Of a stretch of 42,074 nt of DNA, positions 33,147-42,007 are shown piece by piece (position 1 is the stretch's first letter; the number at the start of each line of letters is the position of its first letter). The translations under genes and the position numbers were made by a program. Source of the DNA: Oscillospiraceae bacterium (lineage in GTDB: Bacteria; Bacillota; Clostridia; Oscillospirales; Ruminococcaceae); NCBI GenBank assembly GCA_024404875.1, contig JAKSPK010000018.1, forward strand, positions 1 to 42,074. Reading direction: 5' to 3'. A model generated the notes under the pieces. It did no database searches and was not told where the DNA came from. It worked only from the letters and a program-made list of their open reading frames with translations.

Positions 33147-34106
33147 ATGAAGCGAATCGGTGTTCTTACCAGCGGCGGCGATGCGCCGGGCATGAATGCG
33201 GCGATCCGTGCGGTCACGAGATCTGCGCTCTATAAGGGTATGGAGGTCGTCGGCATCCGGAGAGGCTATAACGGCCTGCTCAACCTGGATGTATTTGACA
33301 TGACTGCACGCTCTGTCTCGTCGATCATCCAGCGCGGCGGCACACTGCTCTTTACCGCACGCTGTCTCGAATTCAAGGAGGAAGCAGGCGTCCTCAAGGC
33401 TGTCGAGAATTGCCACAAGCTCGGCATCGAAGGCCTCGTTGTCATCGGCGGCGACGGCTCCTACCGCGGCGCAGGCGATCTTTCCCGCCACGGCATTCCC
33501 TGCATCGGTCTGCCGGGCACGATCGACAACGATATCTCCAGCACTGATTTCACGATTGGCTATGATACCGCAATGAATACTGTCGTCGAGCTGGTTGACA
33601 AGCTTCGCGATACCAGCCACAGCCATGACCGCTGCTCCGTTGTTGAGGTTATGGGCAGAGGCGCAGGCTATATCGCAGTCAATACCGCAGTTGCCTGCGG
33701 CGCTGTCGAAGTGCTTTGCCCGGAGAAGCCCTATGATCTCAATGAGATCATCACCAAGATGCAGGAAGGCAGAAAGCTCGGCAAGCAGAACTTCATCATC
33801 GTTGTTGCTGAGGGCATTGGCCACTCCGCTGAAATCGCGAAGAAGATTGAGCAGGAGACCGGCATCGAATCCAGAGCAACGATCCTCGGCCATGTCCAGC
33901 GCGGCGGCTCGCCGACGGTCCGTGACAGAGTGCTTGCAAGCCAGATGGGCAATTATGCCGTCAATCTGCTCGAGCAGGGCATCGGCAACCGTGTTGTCGG
34001 TGTGCGCGGCACAAAGCTTGTCGATTACGACATTCAGGAGGCGCTCCAGATGAAGAAGCCCTTCGAAGATGACCTCTATGATCTGACGAAAATTATCAGC
34101 ATCTGA
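33147..34106 (+). CDS. pfkA: ATP-dependent 6-phosphofructokinase
   Basis: The glycolytic enzyme that phosphorylates fructose-6-phosphate; 319 residues as expected for the bacterial ATP-PfkA. It starts KRIGVLTSGGDAPGMNAAIR with the ATP-binding GGDAPG; the active site is GLPGTIDNDI with catalytic Asp, followed by TIGYDTAMNT; GDGSY has the Gly of ATP-type enzymes. VMGRGAGYIA, ATILGHVQRGGSPTVRDR and DYDIQEAL complete the pattern. The ribosome site is GAGGAGG. A promoter precedes it, and the folT riboswitch follows 36 bp after the stop without a clear terminator between, so read-through into the folate leader is likely. Confidence 0.97.
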   Translation: MKRIGVLTSGGDAPGMNAAIRAVTRSALYKGMEVVGIRRGYNGLLNLDVFDMTARSVSSIIQRGGTLLFTARCLEFKEEAGVLKAVENCHKLGIEGLVVIGGDGSYRGAGDLSRHGIPCIGLPGTIDNDISSTDFTIGYDTAMNTVVELVDKLRDTSHSHDRCSVVEVMGRGAGYIAVNTAVACGAVEVLCPEKPYDLNEIITKMQEGRKLGKQNFIIVVAEGIGHSAEIAKKIEQETGIESRATILGHVQRGGSPTVRDRVLASQMGNYAVNLLEQGIGNRVVGVRGTKLVDYDIQEALQMKKPFEDDLYDLTKIISI

Positions 34107-34137
34107 ACCGAACATTAGTATGCCGGGCAGAAGTCAC

Positions 34138-34258
34138 GCTTCTGCCGCAGAGTAGGAGATCCCGCGTAAAGTGCCGCCCGAACGGGGAGTTGTCGGACGG
34201 ACGAAAGATACACAGCCTGTGTATTTGCGGTGGGTTCTTCGCATCCCGCTGGAGGCAT
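34138..34258 (+). promoter_or_regulatory. Tetrahydrofolate (THF) riboswitch aptamer
   Basis: The conserved THF aptamer words appear in order: AGAGTAGGAGATCCCGCGT (34150-34168), AAGTG, ACGGGGAGTTGTC (34182-34194), CGAAA, GCGGTGGG, and GCATCCCGCT at the 3' side. The P3 hairpin is ACACAGCCTGTGT (about 34210-34222). It lies upstream of a folT gene, as in other Firmicutes. Confidence 0.9.
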
Positions 34259-34270
34259 GAGGGAATATGT

Positions 34271-34314
34271 AACACTCCTTTGTGCATTCAGTATATTGTG
34301 CAAAGGAGTGTTTT
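34271..34314 (+). terminator. Riboswitch-controlled hairpin hiding the folT ribosome site
   Basis: AACACTCCTTTG (34271-34282) pairs perfectly with CAAAGGAGTGTT (34301-34312), followed by TTTT. The 3' arm contains the folT ribosome site AAAGGAG, so this stem can act as an intrinsic terminator and also block translation when THF is bound. Confidence 0.82.
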
Positions 34315-34317
34315 ATT

Positions 34318-34905
34318 ATGAAAATTTTTCGCTGGTCTCTTGAAGAATTGAAAAGTCTCCGTGCGGTGATCGTCACCGGACTGCTGATCGCGCTCTCGAT
34401 GGTGATCGAGTCGTTCACGATCAATCTCGGCTTTGCCAAGATCAATTTCGCATTTCTCGCGATCGCCGCGATCGGTATGCTCTACGGTCCGTCTGTCAGC
34501 CTGTTCGCAGGCGCGGTCTGCGATGTGCTGGGCTATATGGTCGCACCGGACGGCGCATTTTTCCCGCTCTATACGCTGATCGGCGCTGCGCAGGGTCTGA
34601 TCTACGGCCTGATTGCGTATCGCCGCATTCCGACACGCACCGGAAGAGCCTTTGATACGGAAATGATCATCCGCTTGGTGATTGCGCGAATTCTTGATGT
34701 TCTGTGCATCAATCTCGTATGCAATACCGCAGCGAATTTTCATTACGGCTTTCTCTCCGACAGAACGCTCGGTGCAGCAATCGGTGCGCGCGTCGTGAAG
34801 AATCTGCTGGAGCTGCCGATTGACATTGTGCTGATTGCCGCCGTGCTGACTGCGGTGCTGAAGGCATATGAGACTGTTTTCGGAAAGACAAGAAAACCGG
34901 CGTAA
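34318..34905 (+). CDS. folT: Folate ECF transporter substrate-binding subunit
   Basis: A 195-residue membrane protein that binds folate as the S component of an energy-coupling factor transporter; the shared EcfA/A'/T parts are not in this window. About six hydrophobic segments are present. Marks of the family are LRAVIVTGLLIALSMVIESFTI, the KINFAFLAIAAIGMLYGP segment, AGAVCDVLGYMVAPDGAFFP and a late VKNLLELPIDIVLIAAV. The ATG at 34318 follows AAAGGAG in the riboswitch hairpin; an ATG 36 bp upstream lies inside that hairpin. Substrate is inferred from the THF riboswitch and the family. It is followed by proC after 20 bp. Confidence 0.93.
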   Translation: MKIFRWSLEELKSLRAVIVTGLLIALSMVIESFTINLGFAKINFAFLAIAAIGMLYGPSVSLFAGAVCDVLGYMVAPDGAFFPLYTLIGAAQGLIYGLIAYRRIPTRTGRAFDTEMIIRLVIARILDVLCINLVCNTAANFHYGFLSDRTLGAAIGARVVKNLLELPIDIVLIAAVLTAVLKAYETVFGKTRKPA

Positions 34906-34925
34906 TTCAAAAAGGAAGTATATAT

Positions 34926-35747
34926 ATGAAACTCGGATTTCTCGGTGCCGGCAATATGGGAACCGCGATGATGCGCGGGATCGCCGCCTCTGCGCTCTGT
35001 AAGAACGGCGAGATCTCGGATATCTTCGCCTTTGATACGGACAGTGCAAAGCTTGAAGCGCTCTGCAAAGCGGGGATCAAGCCCTGCGATTCTGCACAGG
35101 CGCTCAGCGATACCGTTGATTTTCTGGTGCTTGCTGTAAAGCCTCAGGTTCTCGGCGGTGTGCTGGATGCGCTGAAGCTGCGCAAAGAGCAGGTCATTGT
35201 CTCTATCTGCGCGGGCATTTCTGCGGAATTCATCCGCAGCCATACGATCCCTGATGCGCGGATCATTCTCTGTATGCCGAATACCCCGCTGATGCTCGGT
35301 CTCGGCGCGACTGCACTTGCAAAATGTGACGGTGTCACCGATGCGGAATTTTCGCTCGCAATGCGGATGTTTGCGACCTGCGGTATCGCAGAGGAGATCC
35401 CTGAAAGCAAAATGCGCGAGATCATCGCCGTCAACAGCTCCAGCCCGGCGTTCCTCTATCTTTACGCAAAGGGCTTTCTGGAATTTGCCAAGGCAGAGGG
35501 CCTTTCGGATGATGCCGCGCTCCGTCTCTTTGCGCAGGCCATGGTCGGCTCTGCGAAGATGATGACAGATTCCGGCTACAGCATCGATGAGCTCATAAAA
35601 ATGGTCTCCTCTCCCGGCGGTACAACGCTGGCCGGTCTCGATCAGCTCTATGCAGGTGATCTGACAGGTACTGTGCGCAAATGCTGTGACGCCTGCACAT
35701 CGCGTGCCTATGAGCTTGCGGGTGCTGAACGGAAAAAGGCAGAATAA
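34926..35747 (+). CDS. proC: Pyrroline-5-carboxylate reductase
   Basis: The last enzyme of proline synthesis, using NAD(P)H; 273 residues as usual. The Rossmann motif is GFLGAGNMGTAMMRG at the N-terminus, followed by DFLVLAVKPQ, VSICAGIS, ILCMPNTPLMLGLGATAL and the C-terminal signature MVSSPGGTTLAGLDQLYAGDL. The start follows AAGGAAG. It may be read from the folT transcript and so lie under THF control in part, or have another promoter that I do not see. Confidence 0.96.
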   Translation: MKLGFLGAGNMGTAMMRGIAASALCKNGEISDIFAFDTDSAKLEALCKAGIKPCDSAQALSDTVDFLVLAVKPQVLGGVLDALKLRKEQVIVSICAGISAEFIRSHTIPDARIILCMPNTPLMLGLGATALAKCDGVTDAEFSLAMRMFATCGIAEEIPESKMREIIAVNSSSPAFLYLYAKGFLEFAKAEGLSDDAALRLFAQAMVGSAKMMTDSGYSIDELIKMVSSPGGTTLAGLDQLYAGDLTGTVRKCCDACTSRAYELAGAERKKAE

Positions 35748-35787
35748 TTCTTTGTCCTTCCGCATATGGTATGGCGGAGGGATGCTT

Positions 35788-36429
35788 ATGAAACTGACAA
35801 CCGGAATACTCTATCGAACCGTATCTGCGCGGACAGGCAGATTTCTCACTGCCCTGAAACCGCCGGATCCGATCCGGCTCCTGCTGGCATGGACGGTCGC
35901 GGGTGTCTTGCTTGGCGCGGTGCTGTGCCGACGGATGCCGCAGCTTGCGGACACGCCTTTGCTGACACAGGGACTTGCTGTCTCCGCTGAGACACGGTCA
36001 CTCTGGACGGTCTGTAAGACGGCGCTCTGTCCGATGCTTCTGCTGCTCTGCGGTATCTGGGCGAGCGGCTGCGCGGCATTCGGACAGGTTCTATCTGCGG
36101 GGCTGCTGCTGAGCCGCGGCATTGCATTCGGGATTTCGGCAGCTGTGTGCTTTATGCAGTATCCGATGCGGGATGCAGCCGTAATTGCGGCGGTGCTGAT
36201 TCTGCCCTATGGCTTTTTCAGCGCGCTGGTGCTGTGCTATGCGGTGCGCGATGCGATGCGGATGTCCGGCAGGATGACGGGATGTCTTCTGCACGGCAGT
36301 GCCGGAGCAGAATCCTGCGGAACCGACCGGCTGTCAAATATGCTCTGCTGTCTGCTGATGACACTGGCAGCGGCCGGGATGCAGACACTGCTGCTCTGGC
36401 TGCTGAATGATCCGATGCTGGCAGCATGA
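35788..36429 (+). CDS. SpoIIM-like membrane protein
   Basis: A 213-residue membrane protein whose layout resembles stage II sporulation protein M, which takes part in engulfment. It has about five hydrophobic segments, with LLLAWTVAGVLLGAVL early, GLLLSRGIAFGISAAV in the middle, LPYGFFSALVLCYAVRDAMRMS (compare LPQN..iPaF.. in SpoIIM) and AAAGMQTLLLWLLNDPMLA at the end (compare LAAGIEAFISPMLM). Sequence identity by eye is modest. The ATG at 35788 lies seven bases after GCGGAGG; another ATG two codons upstream is possible. It follows proC by 40 bp and precedes the DUF624-like gene by 16 bp. Confidence 0.6.
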   Translation: MKLTTGILYRTVSARTGRFLTALKPPDPIRLLLAWTVAGVLLGAVLCRRMPQLADTPLLTQGLAVSAETRSLWTVCKTALCPMLLLLCGIWASGCAAFGQVLSAGLLLSRGIAFGISAAVCFMQYPMRDAAVIAAVLILPYGFFSALVLCYAVRDAMRMSGRMTGCLLHGSAGAESCGTDRLSNMLCCLLMTLAAAGMQTLLLWLLNDPMLAA

Positions 36430-36445
36430 AAGGATGTGTTGAACT

Positions 36446-37354
36446 TTGGGACTCTTCGGAGGCTATCAGAATCCGGGGCCGGGTATCAACCCGAATGCAC
36501 CGAAAAAGAAGCCGTTCTTTCGATACTGGGAGGTACTTTGGCATAATCTCAGTAAGCTGATCTCCCTGAATCTGATTTTTACGCTTCTGCACGCGCCGAT
36601 GTTTCTGGCAGTCATCTTTTTCTTTGAAACGAATAACAAATTCACCTATGCGATGACCGGCTTTCTGCTGGTGGTGCAGTTTCTGCTGGAGGGACCTGTC
36701 ATGGCGGGATGCGCGCGCGTTCTGCGTCTGATCGTGCTGGACAAGGCGTTCTTCCTGGGCGAGGAATTCAAAAAGGGTATGAAGCAGAATTTCGGTGCCG
36801 CGGTGCTTTACTGGTTTATGGATGCGCTTGTGACCGCCTCGGTTATCGCCGGATATTATGTCTATCCGCAGCTTGTACAGCAATCGGGCAGTCAGGCTGT
36901 CTATATCCTCTACGGTATATCACTGGCGGTCGCACTGGTACTGCTGTTCATGAATTATTACATCATGGCACTGCAGGCCGCGACTACGCTGAAAAAAGGC
37001 GCTGTTCTCAAGAATTCGCTGATGCTGGCAGGTCTTTCGCTGAAACAATGCCTGCTCACGACACTGATCGCTGCGCTGCTCGCCGGCATCATGGTTCTGC
37101 TCATCTGGCTGTCACCGATGTTCATGTTCCTGCTGGCATTTTTCCCGGCGGCACTGATCGGCTATACTGTGATGTTCATTCACTATCCGGTCATCCAGAA
37201 ATTCGTCATCAATCCCTACTATGAGGATCGCGGCGAACAGAATCCGGAGGAAGAGCAGGAAATCTCCGATGACGAGCGTGTCTTCACCGACCGCGGCGGT
37301 ACGGAGGAACCCGTGAAAAAGCAGAACGCGAAAAAGGGCAAGATCATTTCGTAA
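36446..37354 (+). CDS. DUF624/YesL-like membrane protein
   Basis: A 302-residue membrane protein. The cytosolic N-terminus (GINPNAPKKKPFFRYWEVLWHNLSKL-like) leads into about six hydrophobic segments between residues 40 and 255, and a charged, Glu/Lys-rich tail ends the protein (NPEEEQEISDDERVF). The pattern, with a RYWEVLWHNLSKL start and NSLMLAG near the fifth helix, matches YesL/DUF624 proteins, often found beside sugar-use genes; function is unknown. The only in-frame start is TTG at 36446, about 11 bases after AAAGGA. It ends the run of plus-strand genes after proC. Confidence 0.7.
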   Translation: MGLFGGYQNPGPGINPNAPKKKPFFRYWEVLWHNLSKLISLNLIFTLLHAPMFLAVIFFFETNNKFTYAMTGFLLVVQFLLEGPVMAGCARVLRLIVLDKAFFLGEEFKKGMKQNFGAAVLYWFMDALVTASVIAGYYVYPQLVQQSGSQAVYILYGISLAVALVLLFMNYYIMALQAATTLKKGAVLKNSLMLAGLSLKQCLLTTLIAALLAGIMVLLIWLSPMFMFLLAFFPAALIGYTVMFIHYPVIQKFVINPYYEDRGEQNPEEEQEISDDERVFTDRGGTEEPVKKQNAKKGKIIS

Positions 37355-37518
37355 AGCAGTTACATTTCGTTTTTTGATGCAGTTATGTGAATCGCATGGC
37401 TATGCGATGAATTCTCCCGAATTCTTCCAGTGATACATTCAGAAATAATGGACAGAATACAGATGCCCTGCATTTTCATTTGCAGAGCGAGGAATGAAGA
37501 AGGAGAGGGAGCGTTTCA

Positions 37519-37842
37519 ATGAACAAGCTAACGGGCGCGGCTGCTTTGACAGCGGCACTCAGTACGCTGCTGACAGGCTGCGGGCAGCATGCAACGCAGA
37601 ATGCGGAAGCAGTACCCCGGCAGACGACAGCCGTCACAGAGATCGCAGCAGGCACCGGCCGTGTCACGGATACCGTGGGGTACGACAGCGGAAATGACCT
37701 TTATGAAGATGATGACATTCACCGGAAAACCGATTCGGAGCCGGATCTGATCGACCGTGCAGAATCCGTGATTGAGGATCCGGAAGGTGCGTATTCGGAA
37801 ATGATGACGGATATGCAGGAAGCCATGGACAAAATTGATTAA
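37519..37842 (+). CDS. Small lipoprotein of unknown function
   Basis: A 107-residue exported protein with a lipoprotein signal: basic MNK start, hydrophobic stretch and lipobox LLTGC with the acylated Cys at 21. The mature part is acidic (NDLYEDDDIH, DSEPDLIDRAESVIEDPEGAYSEMMTDMQEAMDKID) and has a short helical end. No family is recognised. The start follows AGGAGAGGGAG. The 160 bp upstream contain a CGCAT-GGCT-ATGCG hairpin but no clear promoter. It ends just before a bidirectional terminator. Confidence 0.78.
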   Translation: MNKLTGAAALTAALSTLLTGCGQHATQNAEAVPRQTTAVTEIAAGTGRVTDTVGYDSGNDLYEDDDIHRKTDSEPDLIDRAESVIEDPEGAYSEMMTDMQEAMDKID

Positions 37843-37843
37843 A

Positions 37844-37881
37844 AAACCGCCGCAGGAGCATTTATGCTTCTGCGGCGGTTT
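37844..37881. terminator. Bidirectional terminator between the lipoprotein gene and pheT
   Basis: AAACCGCCGCAGGAGCA (37844-37860) pairs with TGCTTCTGCGGCGGTTT (37865-37881), one G-T pair, flanked by A-run and T-run on both strands. It serves the convergent genes. Confidence 0.92.
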
Positions 37882-37897
37882 CATTTCTGTGTGATAT

Positions 37898-40333
37898 TCA
37901 GCGCTGAACGGCCTCGAATTCTTTTCCGAGATTCTTCAGGATCTTCGCGACAAACTGATCGACCTCTGCATCAGTCAGCGCATGGTCATCGCTCCGGAAC
38001 CAGAGCGAGAATGCCAGCGACTGCTTGCCGGCTTCGATCTGCGAGCCCTTGTAGACATCGAACAGCTTGACCGCACTCAGCGATTTGCAGGCGCGTTTCA
38101 TGCAGCTTTCGAGATCTGCGCAGATTACATCGTTTTTGACGAGCAGAGCGATATCGCGCTGCACCACCGGATATTTCGGCAGCATTTCAAATGTGACCGG
38201 ACGGTTCAGATACGGCTGCAGTGCGGTCATATCCAGCTCCGCGAGAAAAACGGAATGCTCCGGAACAGTCTCGTCGGTCAGATCATGAGCGAGCATACCG
38301 AGCCAGCCGATCTCCTGACCATCCAGCAAAACAACTGCGCTCATGCCCGGATGCAGGAACGGATACTTTGCTGCATCCTCCGGCTTTTTATAAGTGAATT
38401 CGATACGGAACGCCTCTGCAACTGCTTCCAGCACAGCCTTGCCGTTGAAGAAGCTGAGCTTTCCGCCGTCAAAGAGTCCGATGGAGAGGGCTTCGCGCTC
38501 CTCCGGCTCCTGCGAAGGATGCTCCTCTTCGGAATGGTAGGTTTTTGCGATTTCAAACAGTCTGCCCGCATCATTGCCGCGCCGGACATTGCGGATGACC
38601 GCATTCAGCATAGACGGCGCGAGCATTGTGCGCATGATGGAAAGATCTTCAGAGATCGGGTTCAGCAGACGGATCGCGTGACGCTGCGGAGCATCCTGCG
38701 GGATGCGAAGCAGATCGAGATCCTTCGGAGAAAAGAACGAATAATGGATCGCCTCATAAAGTCCCTGTGCCGCGAGTGTACGCTTGAGTTTGAGCGTACC
38801 GGTCTGTGCAGCATTTCTGCCGCCGCTTGTGACAGATGCAGCCGCAAGGAAGGTCGGAGTGATGTGGCTGTAGCCATACATCCGGATCAACTCTTCGGCG
38901 ATATCCGGCGCATTTTCGATATCCTCGCGGAAGGGCGGTATCTGCATGCTGAGTTTGTCACCGTCGATCTGCGGGGCAAAACCAAGATTGTTGAGAATGC
39001 GCAGAATTTCATTATCCGGGATCGTGATGCCGAGCAGCGCATTGACCGAAGCGATCGAGACCGTCAGCGGACGTGCCGCCGTCGGATCGGGATTGACAGC
39101 TTCGCACCAGCCGGAGCCGCTGACCTTGCCGCAGCCAAGCTCTCCGATCAGATGCAGAGCGCGCTTCATGCCGAGCTGGACAGCAAATTCGTCCACGCCC
39201 TTCTCAAAGCGCTGTGAGCTGTCAGAATGCTGGCCGAGCGCACGGGAGGTCTTGCGGACATTGTCGCGCATGAATTTCGCCGCTTCAAAAATGACCTCCG
39301 AGGTATCCTCGCGGATTTCCGAATTCAGGCCGCCCATGATGCCTGCCAGCGCGACCGGTTTCTGACCGTCGCAGATGACAAGCTGATTCGGATTCAGCTT
39401 GAATTCCTTTTCATCCAGCGTGACGATCGTTTCATCCTGCTTTGCGCGGCGGACAACGATCTGTTTTTCCTCCAGCTGACGGAGATCGAATGCGTGCATC
39501 GGCTGGCCGATCTCTTTCAGTACATAGTTCGTGATATCGACGATGTTCGAGATGGACCGAATGCCGACGAGCGCAAGTCTGCGGCGCATCCAAGCGGGAG
39601 ACTGTCCGATTGTGACATCATGGACATAGTGCGCCTGATAGCGCGGACAGAGATCGCTGTCCTCGACAGTGACGCGGAAGCCGTTCAGCGAGGTGCTGAC
39701 AGTCTCGCAGTCAGTCGCCGGCATTTTCAGCGGCTTGCCGAGCGTGGCTGCGACCTCGCGTGCGATGCCGAGAATGCTCATGCAGTCGGGGCGGTTTGCG
39801 GTCAGGGAGATATCGAACATCCAGTCATCAAGTCCGACGATCTTTTTGATATCGGCACCGACAGGCGCATCCTCCGGCAGAACGAGCAGACCGCAGTAAT
39901 CCGCACCCGGATAGAGATCTTCATTCAGACCGATCTCGATGCCGGAGCAGAGCATTCCCTGCGATTCAAAGCCGCGAAGCTTGCCCTTTTTGATCTTCAT
40001 GGTGCCCTCGATCGTCACATGATCCTTTGCAGTTGCATAAACCTGTGCGCCGACGAGTGCTGCCGGATATTTTCCGCCCACTTTGACATTATCCGCGCCG
40101 CAGCAGATTTGGAAGATTCCGTGTTCGCCGCAGTCAACCTTGCAGACATGAAGATGTGTTTCGGGGATCGGTTCACACTCGGTGACAAGACCGACCACGA
40201 CGCCGGAAATATCGCTGCCGAGCTCGGTCAGTGTTTCGACCTCAAAGCCGCAGTCAAAGAGCTTCGTTTGCAGCTCCTGCGGCGTGATATCAATATCAAC
40301 ATATTCCTTTAACCAACTCAATGGAACGATCAT
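37898..40333 (-). CDS. pheT: Phenylalanyl-tRNA synthetase, beta subunit
   Basis: The 811-residue beta chain of the alpha2-beta2 synthetase. It begins MIVPLSWLKEYVDI; an EMAP/OB tRNA-binding domain follows (about 40-155, HLHVCKVDCGE, CGADNV, KLRGFESQGMLCS), then the B3/B4 editing module (LTANRPDCMSILGIAREVA, EIRED-type segment), B5 and the catalytic-like core, and a C-terminal ferredoxin-fold anticodon domain (YPVVQRDIALLV ... SLAFSLWFRSDDHALTDAEV). The start follows AAGGAAAGGA. It lies 39 bp downstream of pheS in one operon. Confidence 0.97.
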   Translation of the reverse strand: MIVPLSWLKEYVDIDITPQELQTKLFDCGFEVETLTELGSDISGVVVGLVTECEPIPETHLHVCKVDCGEHGIFQICCGADNVKVGGKYPAALVGAQVYATAKDHVTIEGTMKIKKGKLRGFESQGMLCSGIEIGLNEDLYPGADYCGLLVLPEDAPVGADIKKIVGLDDWMFDISLTANRPDCMSILGIAREVAATLGKPLKMPATDCETVSTSLNGFRVTVEDSDLCPRYQAHYVHDVTIGQSPAWMRRRLALVGIRSISNIVDITNYVLKEIGQPMHAFDLRQLEEKQIVVRRAKQDETIVTLDEKEFKLNPNQLVICDGQKPVALAGIMGGLNSEIREDTSEVIFEAAKFMRDNVRKTSRALGQHSDSSQRFEKGVDEFAVQLGMKRALHLIGELGCGKVSGSGWCEAVNPDPTAARPLTVSIASVNALLGITIPDNEILRILNNLGFAPQIDGDKLSMQIPPFREDIENAPDIAEELIRMYGYSHITPTFLAAASVTSGGRNAAQTGTLKLKRTLAAQGLYEAIHYSFFSPKDLDLLRIPQDAPQRHAIRLLNPISEDLSIMRTMLAPSMLNAVIRNVRRGNDAGRLFEIAKTYHSEEEHPSQEPEEREALSIGLFDGGKLSFFNGKAVLEAVAEAFRIEFTYKKPEDAAKYPFLHPGMSAVVLLDGQEIGWLGMLAHDLTDETVPEHSVFLAELDMTALQPYLNRPVTFEMLPKYPVVQRDIALLVKNDVICADLESCMKRACKSLSAVKLFDVYKGSQIEAGKQSLAFSLWFRSDDHALTDAEVDQFVAKILKNLGKEFEAVQR

Positions 40334-40372
40334 GATTCTTAGTTCCTTTCCTTTATTTTCAGCAGCGCCGCA

Positions 40373-41398
40373 TTATTCGTGGAACTGCGAGAGTACACGG
40401 ACATCGGATTCAAACAGCATCTTGATATTCGGGATGCCGTATTTCAGCATCGCGATACGCTCGATGCCCATTCCGAATGCAAAGCCGGTGTATTCATCCG
40501 GATCAATGCCGCAGTTTTCAAGCACTTTGCGGTTGACCATACCGGCACCGAGTACTTCGATCCAGCCGGTATCTTTGCAGAGACGGCAGCCCTTTCCGCC
40601 GCATTCAAAGCAGCTGACATCGACCTCGACAGACGGCTCCGTGAACGGGAAATAGCTCGGGCGAAGACGCGTCTTGACATTTTTGCCGAAGACATTCTGC
40701 GCAAAGACATCGAGCATACCCTGCAAATCGCAGAGCGTGATGCCTTTATCAACGACCAGACCTTCCATCTGCGAAAACATCGGCGAATGCGTTGCATCGT
40801 CATCGGAGCGGAAGACCTTGCCAGGGGAGAGAATCTTGATCGGCGGCTTGGTATTCTCCATGACGCGGATCTGTCCGGCGGAGGTCTGTGTACGCAGGAG
40901 CAGCTCCGGGCTGACATAGAAGGTATCCTGCATATCGCGTGCCGGATGATCCTTCGGCGTATTCAGCGCGGTGAAATTATAATAATCATTTTCAATCTCC
41001 GGCCCCTCGAAGATTGTGAAGCCCATGCCCGCGAAAATGTCGATCAGCTCATTGGCGATCAGGGTATTCGGATGCAGTGCGCCGCAGAGATGCGGTGCGG
41101 CCGGCATTGTGACATCGATCTGCTCTGCCGCGTTCTTTTTTGCAAGCTCAGCGGCCTTGAGGCGGCTGTCCTGCTCTGTAAAGAATGCGAGCGCCCATGT
41201 TTTCAATTCGTTGACGATTTTGCCGAAGGCCGGACGCTCCTCCGGTGCAAGCTCGCGCATATTTTTCATCAGTGCGGAAATCAGACCGGCCTTTGCGTCC
41301 AGATACTGTTTCCGGAGCTGATACATTTCCTTGGAATCGTTGATGCCGGAAGCTGCGGCTATGATTTTAGCCTGCATTTCCTGGATCTTCTCATTCAT
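40373..41398 (-). CDS. pheS: Phenylalanyl-tRNA synthetase, alpha subunit
   Basis: The 341-residue catalytic class II chain. An N-terminal coiled coil (1-about 90) is followed by [41 protein letters not shown], motif 2 ([23 protein letters not shown]), [16 protein letters not shown] and motif 3 ([18 protein letters not shown]). A CXXC-type set ([12 protein letters not shown]) marks the region before motif 3. The start follows AAAGGATGG. A consensus promoter lies about 70 bp upstream; no T-box is seen in the short leader. Confidence 0.97.
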   Translation of the reverse strand: MNEKIQEMQAKIIAAASGINDSKEMYQLRKQYLDAKAGLISALMKNMRELAPEERPAFGKIVNELKTWALAFFTEQDSRLKAAELAKKNAAEQIDVTMPAAPHLCGALHPNTLIANELIDIFAGMGFTIFEGPEIENDYYNFTALNTPKDHPARDMQDTFYVSPELLLRTQTSAGQIRVMENTKPPIKILSPGKVFRSDDDATHSPMFSQMEGLVVDKGITLCDLQGMLDVFAQNVFGKNVKTRLRPSYFPFTEPSVEVDVSCFECGGKGCRLCKDTGWIEVLGAGMVNRKVLENCGIDPDEYTGFAFGMGIERIAMLKYGIPNIKMLFESDVRVLSQFHE

Positions 41399-41467
41399 CT
41401 CGATACCATCCTTTCAGATTGATGATCCTGCTGCCCGTTCGGGCGCAGTCGGAAAACTCCACCTTAT

Positions 41468-41496
41468 AGTATACCGCAAATCCTTGAAATTGTCAA
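41468..41496 (-). promoter_or_regulatory. SigA-type promoter of pheST
   Basis: TTGACA (41496-41491), 17 bp, TATACT (41473-41468) on the minus strand. The leader of about 60 nt holds only a small GCCCG-AAC-GGGC hairpin. Confidence 0.87.
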
Positions 41497-41634
41497 GTTT
41501 GTATTGGAAGATGGGGCAGTTTTCAATATAAGAGAAAAAATGCAATCATTCTGCTTTAGCGACATCATTCTGTATTTACAAACGATCAATTTAATGTGGA
41601 ATGAGATTGATAATCCATTGAATATGGATTGGCA

Positions 41635-41972
41635 AAAAACAAAAGAGCTATCCGATTCCCAAATGAATCAGATAGCTCTTTATTCATACAATCATACAAG
41701 AAATGTTGCCAAAACGTTGCCGTTGTTATCGTGATAACAGCAAAAACAGCGTATTTAAGCCGTTTCAGGAGATTGGGATATTATTCCCACTCCACAGGTT
41801 ATAGCCTGATCTAAACAATTTTGTATAGATATTATGGCGGCTTTTTACTTTGATTATCCGGTTTGATAACCGTTATCCGGTATAGCTGATGCCGTGTTAT
41901 CAATTTGTTAGCAGGGTGATAACAGCACGGCGCAGATCTGAGGGAACAATGGTACTTGGTGGCTTGCTCCTT
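41635..41972 (-). ncRNA. Candidate non-coding RNA upstream of pheST
   Basis: A near-perfect promoter and an intrinsic terminator on the minus strand bound about 340 nt with no ATG-started frame of use. The 5' part can form two hairpins built on TTATCA/TGATAA (with GCCGTG/CACGGC) and GATAAC-C-GTTATC. It has none of the known RNase P, tmRNA or T-box words. It could also be a leader that ends before pheS. Confidence 0.4.
41642..41681 (-). terminator. Intrinsic terminator of an orphan minus-strand unit
   Basis: AAAGAGCTATCCGATTC (41642-41658) pairs with GAATCAGATAGCTCTTT (41665-41681), one mismatch. The minus strand continues TGTTTTTTG, a good tail. Confidence 0.85.
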
Positions 41973-41978
41973 ATTGGT

Positions 41979-42007
41979 ATTATAGCGCAGATTGGGGCGG
42001 TTGTCAA
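41979..42007 (-). promoter_or_regulatory. Consensus SigA promoter of the orphan minus-strand unit
   Basis: TTGACA (42007-42002), 17 bp, TATAAT (41984-41979) on the minus strand: both hexamers are perfect. Confidence 0.88.

Noticed and set aside
41400-41470. T-box before pheST
   Set aside because: The leader from the mapped promoter is about 60 nt, too short, and no GGGTGG-ACC word is present there or in the upstream unit.
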